From an uncultured Eubacteriales bacterium (GTDB lineage: Bacteria; Bacillota; Clostridia; Oscillospirales; Oscillospiraceae): a stretch of DNA of 42,030 bases. Shown here piece after piece: positions 9,203-16,860 of this stretch. The translations under genes and the position numbers were made by a program. Position 1 is the first letter of the stretch. Every line of letters starts with the position of its first letter. The stretch spans positions 1-42,030 of the forward strand of contig URSX01000004.1 of NCBI GenBank assembly GCA_900550615.1, in the 5' to 3' direction. Under the pieces are notes generated by a model. That model was not told the DNA's origin, made no database searches, and saw nothing but the letters and a program-made list of their open reading frames with translations.

Positions 9203-10533
9203 TGCCGCCGCTGTACCACATGGCCGAGGTGGCCGTTTACTCGCTGCTGAATTTCCTGCCGTTTCTGGGGCTGGCCCTGTATCCCTTCCGGGGCAGCCTG
9301 CGCTTTTCCCGGCGGGTCACAGGGGCACTGATCGGCCTGCTGACCGTTTTGCAGCTGCTGCTGGGAACATGGGCCGCCTTTTCCGACCGGGACAAGGTGG
9401 GCATCGTCAGCGCCGTCAGCACGATCCTCTACGCGGCGTTTTACTTCCTGGCGGTGAAAAAGCATTTCGGAAAGACCCTGTTCACCCTCCTGATGCTCTC
9501 CAACATCGCCAATTTCGCTGTCATCGCCGCCAAGTGCGCCGAGGGGCAGCTCTTCCCCCAGCTGGCCCTTGAGAGCTACCGCTGGTCCTTTTCCCTGATG
9601 CTCCTGGCCGTGGAGTTGCTCCTCTCCGGCCCCATCGTTCTGTACATGAAAAAGGTGTACACCCCGGCGGTGGAAAAAGAGCCTTCGGGCTTTGAATGGA
9701 ATTATCTCTGGCTGATCCCGGCCACGTTCTATGTGGTGTGGTACTATGCCTTCTACGGCAACGTCGCCCGCACGGGCCTTGAGATCGCACTGCGGCCGAA
9801 GAACACACTGTTCCTGCTTTTTGTCAACCTGGGGGCCATCATCATCTACTATGTGGTCACCCGCCTGATCGCGGACCAGGGGAAGATCCTGGCCCTGCAG
9901 GAGCGGAACCACCAGCTGACCATGCAGGCCGTGCAGTACGACAATCTGCAGGAGCGAATTACCGAGGCCCGCCGAGCCAAGCACGACGTGCGCCACCATA
10001 TTCTGCTGATGCAGGAGTATCTCAGCCGCGGCGATCTGACGGCCCTGGGGGCGTATCTGGACAGCTACGGCCGGAGCCTGCCGGATGACTCCCTGGTGCG
10101 CTTCTGCGAAAATGCCGCCGCCAACACCGTACTGCTGTACTTTGCCCAGCAGGCGAAAAACAGCGGCATCGACTATGTGGTCAAGGCCGCCATCCCCCAG
10201 GATGCCGGCATTCCGGACACAGAGGTATCCGTGCTCCTGGGCAATCTGCTGGAAAACGCCCTGGACGCCTGCCGGCAGGAGGAAAGCGCCGACAAGCGGA
10301 TCATTGTCCGGGCCGGGGTGGAGGGCGGCGCGCTGTGTATCACGGTGGACAACACCTACACCGGCAGCCTGAAGCTGGCCGAGGACGGCCAGCTCCTGTC
10401 CGCCAAGCACAACGGTCCCGGCCTCGGCACCCGGTCCGTGCAGAGCATTGCCCAGCAGCACGGCGGCCTGTGCCGCCTGGAGGTTCGGGAGGGAATGTTC
10501 TGCGCTTCGGTCTATTGCAGCAGGAATCTCTGA
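9202..10533 (+). CDS. GHKL-domain sensor histidine kinase (AgrC-like)
   Basis: A 443-residue membrane sensor kinase. The N-terminal 225 residues contain about six hydrophobic segments (near 10-28, 41-58, 68-84, 92-110, 130-150, 168-186, with a last one at 203-222). These are followed by a dimerisation helix and an H-box KHDVRHHILL in which His261 is the expected phosphorylation site. The ATPase domain has the N-box NLLENALDAC (348-357) and G-box GPGLGT (405-410) of the HATPase_c_5/GHKL type found in Agr-like systems. It is coupled to the LytTR regulator through the TGATG overlap. No AgrD-like peptide or AgrB protease gene was seen in the window, so the ligand is unknown. The gene converges on the end of the ATP synthase operon. 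Confidence 0.92.
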   Translation: MPPLYHMAEVAVYSLLNFLPFLGLALYPFRGSLRFSRRVTGALIGLLTVLQLLLGTWAAFSDRDKVGIVSAVSTILYAAFYFLAVKKHFGKTLFTLLMLSNIANFAVIAAKCAEGQLFPQLALESYRWSFSLMLLAVELLLSGPIVLYMKKVYTPAVEKEPSGFEWNYLWLIPATFYVVWYYAFYGNVARTGLEIALRPKNTLFLLFVNLGAIIIYYVVTRLIADQGKILALQERNHQLTMQAVQYDNLQERITEARRAKHDVRHHILLMQEYLSRGDLTALGAYLDSYGRSLPDDSLVRFCENAAANTVLLYFAQQAKNSGIDYVVKAAIPQDAGIPDTEVSVLLGNLLENALDACRQEESADKRIIVRAGVEGGALCITVDNTYTGSLKLAEDGQLLSAKHNGPGLGTRSVQSIAQQHGGLCRLEVREGMFCASVYCSRNL

Positions 10534-10658
10534 CTCCGAATAGCTCAGAAACACGAAAGCTTATGCAAAAAGGCAGATCTATGCCGAACCGGGCTTTTGT
10601 GTTTACTTTTCTTCCTGGCTTGATTTTTCCCCGGCGAATGTCCCCCGCCGGAGGGCGC

Positions 10659-11072
10659 TCACTTTCTCATCATCCGCACAGCGGCCTGCCGGGCCAACGC
10701 CCTACGCAGGGCCACCTGGGCGCGATTCATGTCCCAGTCGCCGTCCTTGTCGGCCAGCCGCTCCCGGGCGCGTCTTTCCGCATCCTGAGCGCGGGGCAGA
10801 TCGATGTCCTCCGCCCGTTCCGCCGTGCGTACCAGCAGCGTCACCTCGTTGTGTACGATGTTGGCCACGCCCAGATTCACGGCCACGTATTCTTCCGTGC
10901 CGTCCTCCTTCCGGGCCGTGACCACGCCGTCTTCCATGGCGCCCAGCATAGGTGCGTGATCTTTCAGTATACCCACACCGCCGCCGGAAAAGGGCAGCTC
11001 CACATAGCTGACCATGTCGTCATACACACTGCCGCCGGCTGTGGCAATTTCCAGATGGATCCCGTCCCTCAT
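10659..11072 (-). CDS. atpC: ATP synthase F1 epsilon subunit
   Basis: A 137-residue protein with the N-terminal beta-sandwich of epsilon (LEIATAGGSVYDDMV, SGGGVGILKDHAPML, where the family has a lower-loop H-A-P) and a two-helix C-terminal domain rich in Arg/Ala (residues 85-137). It couples gamma rotation to F1 and inhibits ATP hydrolysis in related enzymes. ATG at 11072 is chosen because AGAGGTG lies about 5 nt upstream; a GTG at 11078 is the alternative. It is the last gene of the atp operon, 9 bp after atpD. No convincing rho-independent terminator was found downstream. Confidence 0.93.
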   Translation of the reverse strand: MRDGIHLEIATAGGSVYDDMVSYVELPFSGGGVGILKDHAPMLGAMEDGVVTARKEDGTEEYVAVNLGVANIVHNEVTLLVRTAERAEDIDLPRAQDAERRARERLADKDGDWDMNRAQVALRRALARQAAVRMMRK

Positions 11073-11081
11073 AGGCACCTC

Positions 11082-12464
11082 TTACATCTCCTTGCGCTTG
11101 GCAAGCACATCGTCAATGGTTCCGCACATCAAAAACGCCTGCTCCGGAATGTCGTCGCATTCGCCGCCCAGGATGATCTCAAAGCCCCGGATGGTCTCCT
11201 CCAACGGCACATATTTCCCGGCCAGACCCGTGAAGTTCTCCGCCACATGGAACGGCTGGGACAGGAACCGCTGGATGCGCCGGGCACGGTTCACCGTGGT
11301 CTTATCCTCCAGGCTCAGCTCATCCATACCCAGTACGGCAATGATGTCCTGCAGCTCTTTATACTTTTGCAGCACGCTCTGCACGGCACGGGCCGTGCTA
11401 TAGTGCCGGTGCCCCAGCACATCCGGTTCCAGGATTCGGGAGGTGGAGGCCAGGGGATCCACTGCCGGGTAAATGCCCAGCTCGGAAATGCCGCGGTCCA
11501 GCACCGTGGTGGCATCCAAATGGGCAAAGGCCGTAGCCGGGGCCGGGTCCGTCAGGTCGTCGGCGGGCACATAGATGGCCTGCACGGAGGTAACGGAGCC
11601 GTTCCGGGTGGAGGTGATGCGCTCCTGCAGGGTGCCCATTTCCGTGGCCAGAGTGGGCTGGTAGCCCACGGCGGAGGGCATGCGTCCCAGCAGGGCCGAA
11701 ACCTCGCTGCCCGCCTGGGTAAAACGGAAAATGTTGTCGATGAACAGCAGCACATCCTGTCCGCTGGTGTCGCGGAAATTCTCCGCGATGGTCAGGCCCG
11801 ACAGCGGCACCCGCAGTCTCGCTCCGGGGGGCTCGTTCATCTGGCCGAACACCAGCGCCGTCTTGCTGATGACGCCGGACTCGGTCATCTCGTTCCACAG
11901 GTCGTTGCCCTCACGGGAGCGTTCGCCCACGCCCGCAAATACGGAGTAGCCGCCATGCTCATAGGCCACGTTGCGGATCAGCTCCTGAATGAGCACCGTC
12001 TTGCCCACGCCGGCGCCGCCGAACAGGCCGATCTTGCCGCCCTTGGAGTAAGGCGCCAGCAGATCCACCACCTTGATACCCGTCTCCAGGATCTCGGTGG
12101 AAGGAATGACATCCGTAAAGGAGGGGGCCGAGCGGTGAATGGGCATCCGCTCCGCTTCCACAGGGCCCTTGCCGTCGATGGGGTCGCCCACCACGTTGAA
12201 CATACGCCCCAGAGTGGCCTCACCTACGGGCATCGTCACCGAGGCGCCGGTGTCCACAGCGGCGCAGCCCCGGGCAATGCCGTCGGTAGAGAACAGCGAC
12301 ACACAGCGCACGGTGTCAGACCCCAGCTGCTGCATGGCCTCCATGACCACCTTGCGGTCCTCCAGCTGAATTTCGATCGCATTGTAAATGTCCGGCAGAT
12401 GTCCCGCAGGGAACTGCACATCCACCACAGGGCCGGTGACCCTTTTGACAATACCGTTTTTCAT
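11082..12464 (-). CDS. atpD: ATP synthase F1 beta subunit (catalytic)
   Basis: A 460-residue catalytic subunit of normal length. The N-terminal beta-barrel begins GIVKRVTGPVVDVQF, and the Walker A motif GGAGVGKT lies near residue 150. The catalytic-glutamate region GERSREGNDLW, the segment VFGQMNEPPGARLRV and Walker B-like VLLFIDNIFRF are present and intact. The start is ATG at 12464, with TAGGAG 8 nt upstream. The intergenic space to atpG is unusually long (297 bp) because a MITE-like element lies there; its right-hand boundary falls directly against this Shine-Dalgarno, which is retained. Confidence 0.97.
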   Translation of the reverse strand: MKNGIVKRVTGPVVDVQFPAGHLPDIYNAIEIQLEDRKVVMEAMQQLGSDTVRCVSLFSTDGIARGCAAVDTGASVTMPVGEATLGRMFNVVGDPIDGKGPVEAERMPIHRSAPSFTDVIPSTEILETGIKVVDLLAPYSKGGKIGLFGGAGVGKTVLIQELIRNVAYEHGGYSVFAGVGERSREGNDLWNEMTESGVISKTALVFGQMNEPPGARLRVPLSGLTIAENFRDTSGQDVLLFIDNIFRFTQAGSEVSALLGRMPSAVGYQPTLATEMGTLQERITSTRNGSVTSVQAIYVPADDLTDPAPATAFAHLDATTVLDRGISELGIYPAVDPLASTSRILEPDVLGHRHYSTARAVQSVLQKYKELQDIIAVLGMDELSLEDKTTVNRARRIQRFLSQPFHVAENFTGLAGKYVPLEETIRGFEIILGGECDDIPEQAFLMCGTIDDVLAKRKEM

Positions 12465-12474
12465 AGTAGTCTCC

Positions 12475-12752
12475 TACCATCGATTGACAAGGGCAGACAC
12501 GGTTTTGACGGGCAGAAATGCGTCCATACTGCGTCAATCCCCTTGGAAATACGGCGAGTATTCTCTGCGGGTCTTTCCTTATCTGAACACATTTCTGCTC
12601 CGAAAAAACTGCTTCGCACCTGCCAGCGATGGATTTTCGAGTGATTTTTGGCTTTCGAGCCGCAGGCGGGCTGACGCCCGCCAAGGTAAGAAGAGCAAAA
12701 AGCGCCGCAAAGGTGCGCTGGCAGGCGCGTTTGCCCTTGTTAATCAATGGTA
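12475..12752. mobile_element. MITE-like element with 27-bp terminal inverted repeats, TA-flanked
   Basis: A 278-bp non-coding element between atpG and atpD. Its ends are inverted repeats: 12475-12501 on plus and 12726-12752 on minus match at 23 of 27 positions (core ACAAGGGC). Both ends carry TA, as expected for IS630/Tc1-mariner-type target duplication. Internal inverted pairs strengthen folding: an 8-bp CAGAAATG/CATTTCTG pair, a 10-bp CCTGCCAGCG/CGCTGGCAGG pair, and the hairpin GGCGGGC-GTCA-GCCCGCC. Removing the element with one TA leaves about 20 bp between the gamma stop and the atpD Shine-Dalgarno. There is no coding frame with recognisable similarity, so movement would need a transposase supplied elsewhere. 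Confidence 0.72.
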
Positions 12753-12764
12753 TCGTAGGCGGAA

Positions 12765-13637
12765 TTACTTTTTCGCCTTTTTCAAGGCATTGGCACCGCC
12801 GACGATCTCCGCAATCTCGGTGGTGATGGCAGCCTGGCGCACCCGGTTCAGCTGCAGGCTCAGGTCGCTGATCAGCTCGCCGGTGGCATCAGTAGCGGCG
12901 CTCATGGCGGTCATGCGGGAGGCCTGTTCACTGACCTTGGCCTCCAGCAAAACGGAGTAAACCACATTGTCTAAGTAGAGCTGCACCATATTCCCCAGCA
13001 CGCTCTCGGCATCCGGCTCGAAAATATAGTCGTTGACTGATTCTTCCTTTTCCTCCGTCTCCAGCTTTGCCGGCAGCAGCTGCATCTGACTGGGCACCTG
13101 CTGCATAGCCGACTGAAAACGCTGGTAGACCAGGTGAATCTCATCCACCTCGCCGCTCAAATACAGTCTCTTCAGGTAGTCCGCCACCGGCAGTGCCTGA
13201 GCGGCACCCGGCGTATCGCTGATGTCGTCAAAGGTATGCCGCACCGGCAGGTCCGACTGGCCGATCACATCCCGGCCCCAGCTGCCGCACACCACCACAG
13301 AGCACTCCCGCGCATCGGCGCGCACCAGCTCCTGGGCGTAGCGCATAACGGCATGGTTATAGGCGCCGCACAGGCCTCGATTGCCCACAAACAGCACGTA
13401 GCAGACCTTTTTGATCTCCTTCCGTGGGATCAGAAAGGGATTCTCGTACTCGGCCACCTCGCCGTCCAAAAGCTCCTGCAGGATCTCCCGGCTTCTCTGG
13501 GCAAAATTTCGTATGCCGGACAGGCCATTCTGGGTGCGCCGCAGCTTCGCCGAGGCAACCATTTTCATCGTTTTTGTGATCTGCTGCGTGTTTTTTACGC
13601 TTCTGATCCGCGCCCGGATCTCCCGTATATTACCCAC
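12765..13637 (-). CDS. atpG: ATP synthase F1 gamma subunit
   Basis: A 290-residue central-stalk subunit. The N-terminal helix GNIREIRARIRSVKNT, followed by QQITKTMKMVAS, is the classic gamma signature. The C-terminal helix contains SEQASRMTAMSAATDA and LNRVRQAAITTEI, which enter the alpha3beta3 core. The start is GTG at 13637, with AAAGGGGGAC 8-9 nt upstream; it lies 33 bp after the alpha stop. The gene is intact despite the mobile element 12 bp after its stop codon. Confidence 0.96.
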   Translation of the reverse strand: MGNIREIRARIRSVKNTQQITKTMKMVASAKLRRTQNGLSGIRNFAQRSREILQELLDGEVAEYENPFLIPRKEIKKVCYVLFVGNRGLCGAYNHAVMRYAQELVRADARECSVVVCGSWGRDVIGQSDLPVRHTFDDISDTPGAAQALPVADYLKRLYLSGEVDEIHLVYQRFQSAMQQVPSQMQLLPAKLETEEKEESVNDYIFEPDAESVLGNMVQLYLDNVVYSVLLEAKVSEQASRMTAMSAATDATGELISDLSLQLNRVRQAAITTEIAEIVGGANALKKAKK

Positions 13638-13670
13638 GGGCCCTGTCCCCCTTTCTCAGCTTATTCTCTC

Positions 13671-15956
13671 TCAAAAGGACTCCTTAAAGTCCTGCAGGAC
13701 GCTCCGCAGCTTCTCCAGCATGTCCCCGGGGATCTTTCTGCCCTCGCAGATCACATCCACCAGCTCCGGCATCGTCTGCTTCACATGCTCCACCGCTTCC
13801 CGCTCGAACCGGGGCATATCCGGCAGCGCCACATCGTCGGCATAGCCTTCGTTGGCCGCAAAAATCGCAATGACCTGATCCTCCACGGAAATAGCGGCAA
13901 ACTGATTCTGCTTCAGCAGCTCCGTCATGTGCTGGCCGCGGCACAGCGTAGACTGGGTGGATGCATCCAGATCGGAGCCGAACTGGGCAAAGGATGCCAG
14001 CTCCCGGTACTGTGCCAGGTCCGTGCGCAGGCGGCCTGCCACCTGCTTCATAGCCGGTACCTGAGCCGCACCGCCCACACGGGACACGGACAGGCCCACG
14101 TTGATAGCCGGCCGCGTGCCGGAGTGGAACAGGCCCGTCTCCAGAAAGATCTGCCCATCGGTAATGGAGATAACATTGGTGGGAATGTAGGCGGAAATGT
14201 CGCCCGCCTGGGTCTCGATGATAGGCAGAGCCGTCATGCTGCCGCCGCCGGAAGCCTCATCCAGCCGTGCCGCCCGCTCCAGCAGACGGGAGTGCAGATA
14301 AAACACATCGCCGGGATAGGCCTCGCGTCCGGGAGGACGCTGCAGCAACAGGGATATTTCGCGGTAAGCCGCCGCCTGCTTGCTCAGATCGTCATAGACA
14401 ATGAGCACGTCCCTGCCCTTATACATGAAGTATTCGCCGATGGCCGCGCCGGCATAGGGCGCGATGTACAGCATTGGCGCAGGCTCAGAAGCGGAAGCGC
14501 ACACCACGGTGGTATAGTCCATAGCGCCCAGTTCCGTCAGCTTGCGCACCACGTTTGCAACCGTAGACTCCTTCTGTCCGATGGCCACATAGATGCACAA
14601 TACATCCTTGCCCTTCTGGTTCACAATGGCATCCAGGGCGATGGCGGTCTTGCCGGTCTGGCGGTCGCCGATAATCAGCTCACGCTGGCCCCGGCCAATA
14701 GGCACCAGGGCGTCAATGGCCTTGATACCCGTCTGCAGAGGCACGGTAACACCCTGCCGGTGCAGCACACTGGGTGCCGGACTCTCCACGGCCCGGAAGC
14801 CGTCGTTCTGAATGGGCCCCTTTCCGTCCACCGGGCGGCCCAGAGCGTCCACCACGCGGCCGCACATGCCCTCGCCCACGGGCACCTCGATGATATGGCC
14901 CGTCCGGCGCACAATGTCACCCTCCCGAACGGAGGAAAACTCACCCAGCAGCACAACGCCCACGTTGTCCTGCTCCAGATCCATAACCATGCCCCGGAGA
15001 TCGCCTGCAAATTCCAGCATTTCTCCGGCCATCACATCCGCCAGACCCGACACACGGCAAATACCATCGGACACGCTGATGACCTCGCCGGTCTGGTAAA
15101 TATCGATAGACGGATCCACCTGGCGCAGAGTCTCGCGCACACCGTCCAGCACAGATTCCTCCTGTGCTGCCGCACCGCCCCGGGCGCGGAGGGCCAGCCG
15201 CTGCAGTTGATTCGCCGCCGCCCCATCATATACCGTGTCGCCTACGCGCATGCGCACACCGGCGATCAGCTCCTTGTCCGTCTCACTGCGCAGGTCAATG
15301 CGCCCGCTCCATTCGACATCCGGCGCGTCCTCCACGCCCTCCATAGCGGAGGCAATGCGTCCGCCCAGAACCTCTCGCAGCTTCGCCAGCTGATCGTCCG
15401 TCAACGGCTGCGCACCGGCCACGCATACCTGCAATTTTTCCCCCGCCAGCAGCTTCAGCATATCACTGGGCTGCAGGGTAAATTCTTCCCCGGTCTTCTC
15501 AATAAACCGGTCTGCCAGCGCCTCCCGCTGGGGTGCGAATTCACTTTGCTGCAGGAGCTTGCCCGCTTCCTCCGCCGCTTGGCGGATCACCTGAGCGCTG
15601 ACCTCTTCGTGCATAATAGCCCGCAGCTGCCGCTCCCTCCGTACCGCAGCCTGGCGCACCGCGTTGGTCTCCTCCTGCCCTTGGGCAGCGGCAGCTACAC
15701 GGTTTTCCTCTACTTGCTTACGCGTCTTCAGCAGCAGCTCTTTCTCCTGCCGCTGTGCCTGCTCTTTTTCCTGCTGCGCCTGATCCGCCAGGCCCTGAGC
15801 ATCCTGCTCCGCCTGCCGCGCGCGCTCCAGCTCCGCGGCGATCTTCTCCTTGCGCTGCCTGAATGTCCGCGCGATCATTTTTCGCATAATGAAGAGCAGC
15901 GCGCCGAACAGGATCAAGAAATTAGCAACCGCAAATAAGATATCCTTCAAGTGCAT
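13671..15956 (-). CDS. ATP synthase fusion: b' peripheral stalk, delta C-terminal domain and alpha subunit in one frame
   Basis: A 761-residue product carries three ATP synthase units. Residues 1-155 form a b-type stalk: one membrane helix (about 5-25, ANFLILFGALLFI) followed by a long charged coiled coil. Residues about 160-258 match the delta/OSCP C-terminal domain (PLTDDQLAKLREVLGGRI, then IAGVRMRVGDTVYDG). Residues about 265-761 are a complete alpha subunit with TGEVISVSDG, Walker A GDRQTGKT (430-437), IGQKESTVANVV and SVSRVGG. The delta N-terminal helical domain, which normally binds the alpha N-termini, is not recognisable. The gene occupies the atpH-atpA position of a standard operon. 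ATG at 15956 gives a proper membrane start; TTG (15998) or ATG (15992) upstream would overlap atpF. No stop was seen in any minus-strand frame close to the delta-alpha junction, which argues against a single sequencing error having joined two genes. Confidence 0.92.
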   Translation of the reverse strand: MHLKDILFAVANFLILFGALLFIMRKMIARTFRQRKEKIAAELERARQAEQDAQGLADQAQQEKEQAQRQEKELLLKTRKQVEENRVAAAAQGQEETNAVRQAAVRRERQLRAIMHEEVSAQVIRQAAEEAGKLLQQSEFAPQREALADRFIEKTGEEFTLQPSDMLKLLAGEKLQVCVAGAQPLTDDQLAKLREVLGGRIASAMEGVEDAPDVEWSGRIDLRSETDKELIAGVRMRVGDTVYDGAAANQLQRLALRARGGAAAQEESVLDGVRETLRQVDPSIDIYQTGEVISVSDGICRVSGLADVMAGEMLEFAGDLRGMVMDLEQDNVGVVLLGEFSSVREGDIVRRTGHIIEVPVGEGMCGRVVDALGRPVDGKGPIQNDGFRAVESPAPSVLHRQGVTVPLQTGIKAIDALVPIGRGQRELIIGDRQTGKTAIALDAIVNQKGKDVLCIYVAIGQKESTVANVVRKLTELGAMDYTTVVCASASEPAPMLYIAPYAGAAIGEYFMYKGRDVLIVYDDLSKQAAAYREISLLLQRPPGREAYPGDVFYLHSRLLERAARLDEASGGGSMTALPIIETQAGDISAYIPTNVISITDGQIFLETGLFHSGTRPAINVGLSVSRVGGAAQVPAMKQVAGRLRTDLAQYRELASFAQFGSDLDASTQSTLCRGQHMTELLKQNQFAAISVEDQVIAIFAANEGYADDVALPDMPRFEREAVEHVKQTMPELVDVICEGRKIPGDMLEKLRSVLQDFKESF
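15150..15163 (-). promoter_or_regulatory. Internal Shine-Dalgarno and in-frame GTG at the alpha start inside the fusion gene
   Basis: On the minus strand AGGAGG (15163-15158) precedes an in-frame GTG (15152-15150) by 5 nt. The GTG is codon 269 of the fusion and starts just where alpha begins, giving a predicted free alpha of 493 residues, a normal alpha length. The Shine-Dalgarno is written by the codons for Gln-Glu-Glu, so it could be coincidental or a relic of a former atpA start. Confidence 0.5.
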
Positions 15957-15963
15957 ATCCGCT

Positions 15964-16404
15964 TCACCGCTCCTCTCCGGAAAGCCGGTCATTGACAAGC
16001 CGCTGCGCCAGCGCTGCGGCCAGCTGCGGCATCTGCTCCCGAGCCTGGGCCTGTACCTGCTCTCTTTCCTGCTCTATACGGGATCGTGCTTCCTGCAGTG
16101 CCTGGTCTGCCTCTTTCTGCGCAGATGACAGTATCCAGGACCGTTCCTTTTCATCGGCAGCTTTTCCCTCTGCAAGCAGCTGTTTTGCCTCCTGGCTGCG
16201 GTCTTTCCAGCTCTCACGCAGCGCAGCATCGCTCTCGTCCTTCAATCGCTGAGCCTCAGTTCCTTTTCCGAGGCCCGCATCAATGGCCGCCTGGCGCTGC
16301 TCCATAAACCGCACCAAGGGGTCGAACAAAAACTTCTTCAACACAAACAGCAACGCAAAAAAGCAAACGATGGTCCAAATTACCTCTGACACATTAATGC
16401 TCAA
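15964..16404 (-). CDS. atpF: ATP synthase Fo subunit b
   Basis: A 146-residue peripheral-stalk subunit: one N-terminal membrane helix (IWTIVCFFALLFVLKKFLF, residues 9-27), then a long charged Ala/Glu/Arg/Gln-rich coiled coil ending with a helical C-terminus (PQLAAALAQRLVNDRL). The start is TTG at 16404, supported by AAGGAGG 8 nt upstream. Since the next gene encodes a second, fused b-like stalk, this protein probably forms a b/b' heterodimer, as in cyanobacteria and chloroplasts. It ends 7 bp before the fusion gene. Confidence 0.9.
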   Translation of the reverse strand: MSINVSEVIWTIVCFFALLFVLKKFLFDPLVRFMEQRQAAIDAGLGKGTEAQRLKDESDAALRESWKDRSQEAKQLLAEGKAADEKERSWILSSAQKEADQALQEARSRIEQEREQVQAQAREQMPQLAAALAQRLVNDRLSGEER

Positions 16405-16441
16405 AGCGTATGCCTCCTTACTCTTTCTTTCGGGGGAGTGG

Positions 16442-16672
16442 TCAAATCTTACCGATCAGCATAAAGGCAATGAGCAGGCCATAAATGGTCAGGGCCTCCA
16501 TCAGAGCCAGCGCGATAATCATGCTGGATCGAATGCTGCCGGCTGCCTCAGGCTGGCGCGCCATGGCCTCCATGGCCTTGGATGCGGCAATACCCTGGCC
16601 GATGCCAGGCCCCAGGGTACTCAGCGCCACAGCGATGGCGGCAGCCAATGCAATAATTGCGGATGAAGTCAT
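16442..16672 (-). CDS. atpE: ATP synthase Fo subunit c
   Basis: A 76-residue two-helix hairpin that forms the rotor ring. The polar loop is ARQPEA (38-43), and the ion-carrying Glu59 lies in LMEALTIYG. Gln26 in GPGIGQG is also present, but the Ser next to the carboxylate that helps bind Na+ in Na+-type rings is replaced by Ala60. The arrangement is that of chloroplast-type H+ rings, so proton coupling is predicted. Start ATG at 16672, with AGGAGG 8 nt upstream. Confidence 0.95.
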   Translation of the reverse strand: MTSSAIIALAAAIAVALSTLGPGIGQGIAASKAMEAMARQPEAAGSIRSSMIIALALMEALTIYGLLIAFMLIGKI

Positions 16673-16754
16673 GATTGGTTCCTCCTAAAGTGATCTGTAT
16701 TTTTATTTGTCTTGCACATGAATAAAAGTTTTTCCGGACGGGCCATCCCCATCC

Positions 16755-16779
16755 GTAGGGGCGACCCTCGCGGTCGCCC
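16755..16779. repeat. REP-like palindrome between atpB and atpE
   Basis: GTAGGGGCGACC-CTCGC-GGTCGCCC forms an 8-bp GC-rich stem (16759-16766 with 16772-16779). Sequences of this type are known as dispersed intergenic repeats in many bacteria. It sits in the 188-bp atpB-atpE spacer, where it may stabilise or divide the transcript; no T-tract follows on the minus strand. Only one copy is present in the window. Confidence 0.55.
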
Positions 16780-16860
16780 ACCGCAGGCACTCCTTGTACC
16801 TCCACAGGGCTGGGTGTCCTCGCCCCGCCGCCGATAGCAAAAGCACTCGCAGCAGCGCTC

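Noticed and set aside
10565..10651. Terminators between the histidine kinase and atpC
   Set aside because: GGCA/TGCC at 10572-10585 has only a 4-bp stem, and CCGGCG/CGCCGG at 10631-10651 has no T-tract in either useful direction.
12316..12960. Small frames covering the atpG-atpD spacer
   Set aside because: They run across the inverted-repeat element and overlap known genes, with no ribosome site and no recognisable protein.
15032..15229. The delta-alpha fusion as a single-base sequencing error
   Set aside because: I saw no stop codon in any of the three minus-strand frames close to the junction, so one indel or substitution would not restore two ordinary genes. A larger error cannot be excluded.
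13134..15938. A 934-codon plus-strand frame over the ATP synthase genes
   Set aside because: Antisense shadow of the conserved alpha and gamma subunits.
16442..16672. Na+-coupled ATP synthase
   Set aside because: Subunit c has the Gln and Glu of Na+ rings, but the adjacent Ser is Ala, and the sequence around Glu59 matches chloroplast-type H+ rings.
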